A stretch of DNA of 5,143 nucleotides. Source: Coriobacteriia bacterium (GTDB lineage Bacteria; Actinomycetota; Coriobacteriia; WRKU01; WQUG01). The first letter of the stretch is position 1; the number at the start of each line of letters is the position of its first letter. The position numbers and the translations under genes are program-made. Location: the NCBI GenBank assembly GCA_009785705.1, contig WQVS01000093.1, positions 1 to 5,143 on the forward strand, read 5' to 3'. Of the stretch, positions 1 through 5,143 are shown piece after piece. The notes beneath the pieces were generated by a model. The model was not told the origin of the DNA, did not search any database, and worked only from the letters and a program-made list of their open reading frames with translations.

Positions 1-453
1 CTTACCAATATGGGGGAAGCGGGCATACGTGGTGCTGCAAGTGGGGACCTCATAATCACCGTTCAGGTACAGCCTCATGAACGCTTCGTACGCAAGGGTC
101 AGAATCTGAATGTGCGCCTACCACTATCTATTGCGGAGGCCGCTCTAGGTGCGACGAAGCGAATCGATGGCCTACTGGGCGAAGTTGAAGTTGTTGTGCC
201 TTCGGGCGTTCAAACAGGAGACCGTGTTAGTGTGAAAGACGCAGGCCTACCGCAGATGAAGCGTCCTGAAGTAGTGGGTAAACTCTACTGCCATATCGAT
301 GTCATAGTGCCCAAGAAGATCAATCAGCGTTCACGTGAACTGCTGGCAGAGCTTAGTAGGGAACTGGGAGACAGTGAAAAATCAGATGCCGATGAGCTGT
401 TACAGCAGGGCTTTGGTGGCAAAGTAAAAGACTTCTTTAAGGGAAGTAGATAG
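1..453 (+). CDS. dnaJ: Chaperone protein DnaJ, C-terminal part (5' end outside window)
   Basis: This is the last 150 residues of a DnaJ (Hsp40) co-chaperone, which stimulates the DnaK ATPase and delivers unfolded proteins to it in the cytoplasm. The reading frame is open from base 1, so the ATG at position 10 is an internal Met and not the start. What is visible is the substrate-binding C-terminal region. A GEAGIRG...GDLIITVQVQPHERFVRKGQNL stretch ends the first beta-sandwich subdomain and leads into the second. Next come the VKDAGLP turn, GKLYCHIDVIVPKKI, and a dimerisation helix RELLAELSREL. The protein ends in a short GFGGKVKDFFKGSR tail of the kind seen in DnaJ proteins. The J domain and the zinc-binding CxxCxGxG repeats would lie upstream, so a DnaJ/CbpA distinction cannot be made directly. 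The stop is TAG, and rsmE follows after 25 bases, a linkage common in Gram-positive bacteria. Confidence 0.93.
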   Translation, partial: LTNMGEAGIRGAASGDLIITVQVQPHERFVRKGQNLNVRLPLSIAEAALGATKRIDGLLGEVEVVVPSGVQTGDRVSVKDAGLPQMKRPEVVGKLYCHIDVIVPKKINQRSRELLAELSRELGDSEKSDADELLQQGFGGKVKDFFKGSR

Positions 454-470
454 AGCGCAGGAAGCAGGCT

Positions 471-474
471 AGGA
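471..474 (+). promoter_or_regulatory. Ribosome binding site of rsmE
   Basis: AGGA lies four bases before the GTG at 479. The spacing is short and the match weak, but no better start is available, and the protein from this GTG begins with the ARPRFFID sequence expected at an RsmE N-terminus. Confidence 0.5.
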
Positions 475-478
475 TACG

Positions 479-1318
479 GTGGCACGACCTCGCTTTTTCA
501 TAGATCAACCGCATGTACATCAGGTATTTGCCGCCGATACTGACGCATTTTTGCGCAGTGATAGCGAAGCCTATCGCCATATAGTACAAGTCTTAAGGTT
601 GGGTGCAGGTAAGTCAGTAGAGCTTGTCCAGCGTGGTGTGTGGGTGACTTGGCTCTGCACGATAACTTCCATTGATGATGAACAAGTAACTTTACGGGTT
701 ATTGAAGCACTTGAATCGCGAGAGCTTCCCTTTCAGACAACACTTGTACTGGGCTTTTCAAAGGGTGATACTAACGAAAAGGTAGTTAGGCAGGCGACAG
801 AACTGGGAGTGAAGCGCATTATTCCGGTACTGCTTGAGCGCTCCATTAGTCGTCCTGATGCGAAGCGCGCGAAAACGAAAGTTGAGCGACTAAGGAAGAT
901 TGCAGCTTCTGCGGCCCAACAGGCACATCGCAGCGACTTGCCTGTCATTGAGGATCTGCAGAGTTTTGCTGCGACTGTTCAGATGGTTGAGGGTCTTGAG
1001 GCAGATTTGATTGTTGTTCCCTGGGAAGAAGAGGGCGACCATCCACTTTCTGCCTGCATCAAGAATACAGACTTAGACAGCAGTTCTCAGGCTACTCATG
1101 TCGTTGTAGTCATTGGTCCAGAGGGTGGAATTTCCTTAGATGAGATAACAGCCTTGCGTGACATAGGGGCTAGAAGTGTCAGCCTAGGTCCAACAATTTT
1201 GCGTGTTGATACGGCTGCCTGTACAGCGCTGGCAATTGTTCATGATGTCCTTCTGCAGGAGCGAGCACCAGAGAGAATCGTAACTTCCTTGGAAGGTGGC
1301 ACAGAAACTGGTGCATGA
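479..1318 (+). CDS. rsmE: 16S rRNA (uracil1498-N3)-methyltransferase RsmE
   Basis: RsmE uses S-adenosylmethionine to methylate N3 of U1498 in 16S rRNA on the small subunit. The protein has 279 residues and two parts. An N-terminal PUA-like RNA-binding domain (about 1-75) starts RPRFFID and contains HIVQVLRLGAG. A C-terminal SPOUT (trefoil-knot) methyltransferase domain follows. Family signatures are LGFSKGDTNEKVVRQATELGV (about 91-111), ERSISR (120-125), the cofactor-binding GPEGG (213-217) and LGPTILRVDTAA (237-247) near the knot. The last motif is usually LG.RILR.ETA, so Thr239 and Asp244 are departures, the latter conservative. The protein is longer than the usual ~240-250 residues, because of a spacer at about 185-205 and a hydrophilic tail after about residue 262. 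The start is GTG, chosen because the conserved N-terminus begins directly after it. The stop is 13 bases before mtaB, which suggests cotranscription. Confidence 0.95.
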   Translation: MARPRFFIDQPHVHQVFAADTDAFLRSDSEAYRHIVQVLRLGAGKSVELVQRGVWVTWLCTITSIDDEQVTLRVIEALESRELPFQTTLVLGFSKGDTNEKVVRQATELGVKRIIPVLLERSISRPDAKRAKTKVERLRKIAASAAQQAHRSDLPVIEDLQSFAATVQMVEGLEADLIVVPWEEEGDHPLSACIKNTDLDSSSQATHVVVVIGPEGGISLDEITALRDIGARSVSLGPTILRVDTAACTALAIVHDVLLQERAPERIVTSLEGGTETGA

Positions 1319-1321
1319 AAT

Positions 1322-1325
1322 AAGG
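1322..1325 (+). promoter_or_regulatory. Ribosome binding site that fixes the mtaB start at ATG 1332
   Basis: AAGG is placed six bases before ATG 1332, just after the rsmE stop. A longer in-frame alternative, GTG at 1296, lies inside rsmE with the purines GGAAG directly touching it and no room for a spacer. It would also add 12 residues (AQKLVHEIRHK after the initiator) ahead of the conserved family N-terminus. The ATG is therefore preferred. Confidence 0.7.
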
Positions 1326-1331
1326 CATAAG

Positions 1332-2630
1332 ATGTCACGATACTTCATTAAAACGTTTGGATGTAAAGTCAATCAGGTTGAATCTGACGATTTGCGTGCT
1401 GCCCTTGCACAACACGGAATGCAGCATGTTTCAGACAGTACTGAAGCGAACTTCGTTATAGTTAATACTTGTACCGTAACAGGCGAGGCAGACAGAAAGG
1501 TTCGCAAGGAACTGCGCAAGTCTGCTCGATTATCGAATGTCAGTGCAGTTCTTGTGACGGGTTGTTTAGCAAATCTAAACAGCGATAAACTTGAATCCTC
1601 GGACGAAAAGATTAAGGTCGTAAGCGACCAGGCTTTGATTCCAGATATTCTTGTAGATCTGTCAAGCAATTTGTCTATTGCTGAAGATGAAGGACACGAC
1701 TTTGCTACTGACACGCAGAACCCTAGCAAGAACAGTAGTCCAGAGCAAAATGATGTCTCAGCTTCACCTATTGCCACGCCACAAGAGCGCATTCGAGTAC
1801 CTGTAAAAGTTCAAGATGGCTGTGAAGATTTTTGCAGTTACTGTATAGTACCCTTTGCTCGCGGAGGATGTAGTTCTGTAAGTGCCGACAAGGTCATTGC
1901 AAAAATTCAGCAATTGGCAGAGTTGGGCACGAAGGAAGCAGTACTTACAGGAATAAACTTAGGAAATTACACAGACCTAAGCGATTCAGGTTGTGCGAAC
2001 ATTCCTCAGCTACTACGGCGCATCCAGATAGAAACCGACATGCATCGCATAAGACTATCAAGTATTGAACCTAGGCACATAACAGATGAACTACTTGGCA
2101 TTCTTGCTGAAGAAGACAGTATTCTTTGTGAACACCTACACATCCCTCTACAATCGGGTTCAGATTATGTACTGGGAGACATGAATAGAAACTACACAGC
2201 AGCAGAATTCTTAAAAACCGTAGAAAAAATCCGCAAAGCCAAAGCACATACAGCCATTACAACAGACATTATCGTTGGTTATCCCAACGAAAGCGAAGAG
2301 GACTTTCAGGCAACTTTAGAGTTAGCTCAAAAAGTGAGTTTTGCCAAAACGCACATCTTCCGCTATAGCTCAAGAGAGGGAACGGCAGCGGCTAAACTGA
2401 AGCCCTTGAATCCTGAACTTATCAAAAGCAGGGCACAAACACTGCAAAAGCAAGCAAGCCTGGACGCACTCCGCTATCAAGAGTCTAGGGTAGGTCAACA
2501 GCTGGAATTGGTAATCGAATCTACCGATAAAAAATTAAGCACAATAACAGGAACAACTCGGGAATATCTGCGGCTAACGCTGCCCTCAGCTAAGTACGAA
2601 GTAGGGGATCTTGCTTTGATAGAATATTAG
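1332..2630 (+). CDS. mtaB: tRNA (N6-threonylcarbamoyladenosine(37)-C2)-methylthiotransferase MtaB
   Basis: MtaB is a radical-SAM methylthiotransferase that converts t6A37 to ms2t6A37 in ANN-decoding tRNAs, stabilising codon-anticodon pairing. From ATG 1332 it has 432 residues in the three usual domains. The N-terminal UPF0004 domain carries the three cluster cysteines C11 (FGCKVN), C47 (NTCTVT) and C78 (VTGCLA). The GCKVN form points to MtaB rather than MiaB (GCQMN type) or RimO. The radical-SAM core has C164-x3-C168-x2-C171 (DGCEDFCSYC), then PFARG, LTGINLGNY, RLSSIEP, HIPLQSGSD and TTDIIVGYP. A C-terminal TRAM domain (about 382-432) ends VGDLALIEY. A Ser/Asp/Asn-rich linker at about 111-150 joins the first two domains. 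After ARG, the usual SRSR-like sequence is GCSSVS, with an extra Cys180. Base composition of the 3' half is richer in A and C than in rsmE. The gene lies 13 bases after rsmE. Confidence 0.94.
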   Translation: MSRYFIKTFGCKVNQVESDDLRAALAQHGMQHVSDSTEANFVIVNTCTVTGEADRKVRKELRKSARLSNVSAVLVTGCLANLNSDKLESSDEKIKVVSDQALIPDILVDLSSNLSIAEDEGHDFATDTQNPSKNSSPEQNDVSASPIATPQERIRVPVKVQDGCEDFCSYCIVPFARGGCSSVSADKVIAKIQQLAELGTKEAVLTGINLGNYTDLSDSGCANIPQLLRRIQIETDMHRIRLSSIEPRHITDELLGILAEEDSILCEHLHIPLQSGSDYVLGDMNRNYTAAEFLKTVEKIRKAKAHTAITTDIIVGYPNESEEDFQATLELAQKVSFAKTHIFRYSSREGTAAAKLKPLNPELIKSRAQTLQKQASLDALRYQESRVGQQLELVIESTDKKLSTITGTTREYLRLTLPSAKYEVGDLALIEY

Positions 2631-2652
2631 GCAATGTTTCGGATTGAATTTA

Positions 2653-2656
2653 GAGG
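2653..2656 (+). promoter_or_regulatory. Ribosome binding site of the DegV-family gene
   Basis: GAGG lies six bases before ATG 2663, in the 32-base gap after mtaB. Sequence and spacing are near ideal, so translation of this gene does not depend on coupling to mtaB. No convincing promoter or hairpin terminator is visible in the gap. Confidence 0.7.
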
Positions 2657-2662
2657 TCACTA

Positions 2663-3490
2663 ATGACTGTGGGTGCTGGAGTCGCAAGGCCATTTCAGAT
2701 AGTTGCAGATAGTGGCTGCAATCTGCCCCCATGGCTTATTCGGCGCTTTGATGTGGCTACTATTCCAACTGCTTACTATGCAAAAGGCGAACCACGAGTT
2801 GAATTGCTCTACGATGCTGGCGCTGGCTTTAACGCAGATGATTTCTATGCGCGTATGATATCTGGTGAAAATTTTACTGTAGATTCTTTGGACTCTTCGA
2901 CCTGTGAAAGATTTTTGACACCACTCATAGAAGAGTCGGGCGGTGATATTTTGTTCCTCTTCTCGTCATCAGAGGTTTTCTCCAACGCAGAAAGCATCCA
3001 GTTATATTTTGACGAAATGACTTCACGTTATCCTGGGCGAAATTTCATAGCAGTCGACACTTTGTCAGTAGGTCTTGGTTTTGGACGACTCCTTATGCAG
3101 GTATGTGAATTGCGCGAAGAGGGTGCAAGTATTTATGCTGTTGCTCAGTGGCTTAAGAATAATCGCCTTGGTGTGTGTCAATGGTTTTTGGTAAAAGATG
3201 GGCAAAAGTTGTTGCATGTTAACAATTCGGGGAAGCTGTATCCGCCTGTAGAGACAGCCAGAGGAAATACCCTATTAGATGCCTACAGGCATCGCAGCAA
3301 GAGGCCTTACTATCAACATAGTCCAACGATAGTCCATGCAAGCAATATAGATGCAGCCATGTATTTAGCAGCACAGCTGGATGAGCATTTTGAACTTACA
3401 AAGCCTATGATCTATGATATAGAGCCAGGTCTTGGCTCTAAGCTAGGACCAGGGGCTTTGGGATTAATTTTTTGGGGAGGACCACGATAA
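2663..3490 (+). CDS. DegV family protein, divergent in fatty-acid-binding motifs
   Basis: DegV/FakB proteins bind a fatty acid and present its carboxylate to the kinase FakA for phosphorylation, feeding exogenous fatty acids into phospholipid synthesis. The 275-residue length is typical. The family is recognised from FQIVADSGCNLPPWL (11-25, the IVTDSt.dlP strand), IPTAYYAKGE, the FLFSSSEVFSNAESI strand-helix (98-112), FIAVDTLSVGLGFG (128-141) and the C-terminal GLGSKLGPGALGLIF (256-270). Several head-group positions differ from working FakB proteins as known from the family. The TSqPs motif reads TVDSLDS (72-78). SS.LSGTy reads SSSEVFSNAE. The L.KGGRI segment reads LLHVNNSGKLY. The His before GPGA is Lys260. 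Fatty-acid binding is therefore uncertain. No signal peptide or membrane segment is seen. The gene sits unusually between mtaB and phoH. Its 3' end carries the ribosome binding site of phoH and overlaps that gene. Confidence 0.85.
   Translation: MTVGAGVARPFQIVADSGCNLPPWLIRRFDVATIPTAYYAKGEPRVELLYDAGAGFNADDFYARMISGENFTVDSLDSSTCERFLTPLIEESGGDILFLFSSSEVFSNAESIQLYFDEMTSRYPGRNFIAVDTLSVGLGFGRLLMQVCELREEGASIYAVAQWLKNNRLGVCQWFLVKDGQKLLHVNNSGKLYPPVETARGNTLLDAYRHRSKRPYYQHSPTIVHASNIDAAMYLAAQLDEHFELTKPMIYDIEPGLGSKLGPGALGLIFWGGPR
3420..3440 (+). other. Perfect 8-bp stem-loop inside the 3' end of the DegV gene
   Basis: TAGAGCCA (3420-3427) and TGGCTCTA (3433-3440) are perfect reverse complements around the loop GGTCT. 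The hairpin is in coding sequence (residues IEPGLGS), 34 bases before the phoH Shine-Dalgarno sequence. No T-run directly follows, so it is not a standard terminator. The run TTTTTT at 3468-3473 is too far away. It could affect translation or RNA stability at the phoH start, or be chance. Confidence 0.3.
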
Positions 3491-4611
3491 ATACTGCAAA
3501 CACCAATACAGGTCAACTAGACGCACCCTTTGAGAGAGTCTTTAGCTTACCTGCAGAAATCAATCCCGTAGAGCTACTGGGGCAGCGTGATGAGCACCTT
3601 CGCCTTATTAATAGAGCATTTGAAGCACAGACAGTCGTGCGCGGCGACGAGGTAAGCATTACAGGGGCAGAAGCTGATTGTGCGACTGTGTATAGCCTCT
3701 TTGCTGATTTGATTGCCTTGCTGCAAGCCAAGGAATCCTTGGACCGTGCCACGGTAGAGCGCTATATTGATGTTTTGATTCACAGCGATTTACGCCCTGC
3801 ACATTTATCCTCTGACGTGATTGCAACCTATCGCGGACGTGCTGTTCGAGCAAAAACTTTAGGTCAAAAGGCCTACCTTGAGACAGTGCGGAGCAATTCT
3901 ATTACTTTTGGGATAGGTCCAGCAGGAACAGGAAAGACCTATTTGGCGATGGCTTTAGCTGTTGAAGCATTGAAGGCAAAGCAAGTTAAGCGCCTCATCT
4001 TGACACGACCGGCTGTGGAGGCGGGGGAGAACTTAGGCTTCCTTCCTGGTTCTTTGGTTGAAAAGGTAGATCCTTACTTGCGCCCCCTTTACGACGCTCT
4101 GCTAGACATGATGGAACCAGAACGCTCTGCAGGATTGCTCGAGACAGGCGTTATTGAAATCGCACCTATTGCCTTTATGCGTGGACGTACCCTAAATGAT
4201 GCTTTTATTATTGTTGATGAGGCTCAAAATACGACCTCGTCTCAAATGAAGATGCTGCTGACTCGCCTAGGTTTTAACAGTAAAATGGTGGTTACAGGGG
4301 ATGCGACTCAAGTCGATTTGCCGCGCGGGCAAAGTGGACTTACAGAAATTGAATCCATTCTTGCAGATGTCAAAGGTATTGGATTTTCCTATTTTTCGGG
4401 CAAAGATGTTGTGCGTCATAAGTTAGTTCAGCGAATAGTAGAAGCCTACCGAGTCCACGAGGGTGGGGAACAGCTACAATTGTCTGTTACGCATGAGATT
4501 AAGACAAAGACAGAAGCGAAATCTGATATCTCTAATGACCTGAGCGGTTATGGCGATGACAGAAGCGAAAGAACAGCTACCACTTGTGAGAAGAAGGGTG
4601 AAGCATCGTGA
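3472..4611 (+). CDS. phoH: PhoH-like P-loop ATPase (true start probably ATA 3487)
   Basis: PhoH-like proteins are cytoplasmic P-loop ATPases related to superfamily 1 helicase cores. Their usual genetic neighbour is ybeY, as here, which suggests a role in RNA metabolism or ribosome maturation; the exact reaction is not settled. Counted from TTG 3472 (379 residues), an N-terminal KH-like part includes NPVELLGQRDEHLRLIN (31-47) and VVRGDEVSITG (55-65). The ATPase domain has Walker A GPAGTGKT (149-156), LTRPAVEAGENLGFLPG (177-193), Walker B FIIVDEAQN (245-253, with D249 and E250), the VVTGDATQVDLP motif (273-284), and DVVRHKLVQRIVEAYR (312-327). A charged, probably unstructured tail follows from about 330. 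The coordinates use the nearest conventional start, TTG, but the Shine-Dalgarno position favours ATA 3487 (374 residues). The 3' end overlaps ybeY by four bases. Confidence 0.93.
   Translation: MGRTTINTANTNTGQLDAPFERVFSLPAEINPVELLGQRDEHLRLINRAFEAQTVVRGDEVSITGAEADCATVYSLFADLIALLQAKESLDRATVERYIDVLIHSDLRPAHLSSDVIATYRGRAVRAKTLGQKAYLETVRSNSITFGIGPAGTGKTYLAMALAVEALKAKQVKRLILTRPAVEAGENLGFLPGSLVEKVDPYLRPLYDALLDMMEPERSAGLLETGVIEIAPIAFMRGRTLNDAFIIVDEAQNTTSSQMKMLLTRLGFNSKMVVTGDATQVDLPRGQSGLTEIESILADVKGIGFSYFSGKDVVRHKLVQRIVEAYRVHEGGEQLQLSVTHEIKTKTEAKSDISNDLSGYGDDRSERTATTCEKKGEAS
3474..3480 (+). promoter_or_regulatory. Strong Shine-Dalgarno sequence of phoH, pointing to an ATA start at 3487
   Basis: GGGGAGG contains a full GGAGG complement to the 16S rRNA 3' end. 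It lies exactly six bases before ATA 3487, which is in the phoH frame. The only upstream in-frame start of standard type is TTG 3472, which sits on the Shine-Dalgarno sequence itself and has no site of its own. ATA 3487 overlaps the DegV-gene stop as ATAA (3487-3490), the arrangement expected for a coupled ATGA start. Confidence 0.65.
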
Positions 4612-5143
4612 GCATCAAACTAAACAATGAATCCAGCTATGAGCTGCCTGAAGGCTTCTTGCTGGAATGTGATCAGCTAGCGGACTACCTCTTACTGCAA
4701 GAGCAAGCTCCCCTTAATGCGGTAGTGTCGATAACTTTTGTCGACAATGAAGAGATTGCAGCGCTTAATCAGGAGTATCGCGATAAGGCAGAGCCAACCG
4801 ATGTACTGTCTTTTCCCTGCGATGATGCGCCAGAATTTAACTCAGAAGCCACTGCTGAGGCACTTGGAGATGATGACCCATCAGTGCTCTATTGGGCTGA
4901 CTTTGATGCGGCAGAGGATGCAGCCCCTGTGTTGCTAGGGGATGTGGTTATTGCTCCGCATGTGGCTGTAGCGCAGGCAGAAGCCTTAGATAAAGATATT
5001 TTCGACGAACTGCGCTTGCTGTTGGTGCATGGGATTCTCCACCTCTTGGGCTATGACCATGAGGATGATGATACGCAGGCAGAAGAAATGGAGCAGCGCG
5101 AGAAGGACATCCTTTCTGATTGGGCAGAATTAAATGAAGGAGA
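4608..5143 (+). CDS. ybeY: Endoribonuclease YbeY, rRNA maturation factor (3' end outside window)
   Basis: YbeY is a zinc-dependent endoribonuclease needed for 16S rRNA 3'-end maturation and ribosome quality control. The frame opens at GTG 4608 and runs without a stop through the right edge, giving at least 178 residues. Visible signatures are the conserved YRDKAEPTDVLSFP segment (57-70, with Arg58), LLGDVVIAPHVA (109-120), and the metal site HGILHLLGYDH (141-151) with His141, His145 and His151. EDDDTQAEEMEQREKDIL then matches the family's C-terminal helix, so the gene is probably nearly complete. Between LSFP and LLGD there is an acidic insertion of about 38 residues (71-108). The start is chosen because GTGA (4608-4611) overlaps the phoH stop by four bases and AAGG at 4594-4597 lies about ten bases upstream. 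This is translational coupling to phoH, its usual partner. Confidence 0.95.
   Translation, partial: MSIKLNNESSYELPEGFLLECDQLADYLLLQEQAPLNAVVSITFVDNEEIAALNQEYRDKAEPTDVLSFPCDDAPEFNSEATAEALGDDDPSVLYWADFDAAEDAAPVLLGDVVIAPHVAVAQAEALDKDIFDELRLLLVHGILHLLGYDHEDDDTQAEEMEQREKDILSDWAELNEG

Noticed and set aside
10..12. ATG as the start of the first gene
   Set aside because: The frame is open to base 1 and the sequence there is already mid-domain in DnaJ, so this is an internal Met.
733..948. Minus-strand open frame of 71 codons
   Set aside because: It lies wholly inside rsmE, which has clear family motifs on the plus strand. The minus-strand translation has no recognisable features.
1373..1792. Minus-strand open frame of 139 codons
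   Set aside because: It is antisense to the cysteine-motif domain of mtaB. Its Ser/Cys/Leu-rich translation is what the reverse complement of that coding sequence gives.
2620..2625. TAGAAT as a possible -10 box for a promoter in front of the DegV gene
   Set aside because: It lies in the last codons of mtaB, and no acceptable -35 sequence is found at 16-18 bases upstream.
3278..3293. Palindrome GATGCC-TACA-GGCATC
   Set aside because: A six-base-pair stem in the middle of the DegV coding sequence with no T-run or nearby gene boundary; expected by chance.
3513..3853. Three overlapping minus-strand open frames
   Set aside because: All are antisense to the phoH N-terminal region, overlap each other in different frames and show no family signature.
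4738..4938. Plus-strand open frame of 66 codons starting at an ATG
   Set aside because: It is in a different frame from ybeY and inside it. The ybeY frame carries the conserved catalytic motifs.

Overview
The window is a compact, all plus-strand run of six genes with almost no intergenic DNA. In order they are the 3' end of dnaJ, rsmE, mtaB, a DegV-family gene, a phoH-like ATPase gene and ybeY, which is still open at the right edge. There is no RNA gene, insertion sequence, CRISPR array or convincing terminator, and the longest gap is 32 bases, between mtaB and the DegV gene.

Organism (inference): a dnaJ-rsmE cluster leading into phoH-ybeY is common to Firmicutes and Actinobacteria. A GCKVN-type MtaB together with a DegV gene, a G+C content that looks to be in the forties by eye, and GTG starts would suit a low-G+C member of the Coriobacteriia (Atopobium/Olsenella relatives) or a Firmicute. 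I favour the former with low to moderate confidence. No taxonomic marker gene is present.

Layout: the DnaJ C-terminal domain ends at 453. After 25 bases rsmE starts at a GTG (479-1318). After 13 more bases mtaB starts at an ATG (1332-2630). A 32-base gap with a good ribosome binding site leads to the DegV gene (2663-3490). phoH (stop at 4611) overlaps the end of the DegV gene, and ybeY overlaps the end of phoH by the four bases GTGA. Everything looks like one transcription unit, with strong translational coupling in its second half.

Functional theme: five of the six genes serve protein synthesis quality or ribosome/tRNA maturation: a chaperone (DnaJ), 16S rRNA m3U1498 methylation (RsmE), tRNA ms2t6A37 formation (MtaB), a PhoH-like ATPase, and 16S rRNA 3'-end processing (YbeY). 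The DegV protein, normally a fatty-acid carrier, is the odd member, and its lipid-head-group motifs look eroded.

This is mainly a housekeeping region and I see no new multi-gene defence or mobile system. The best leads are the start of phoH, which appears to be a rare ATA codon behind a perfect Shine-Dalgarno sequence, the degenerate DegV protein, and an acidic insertion in YbeY.
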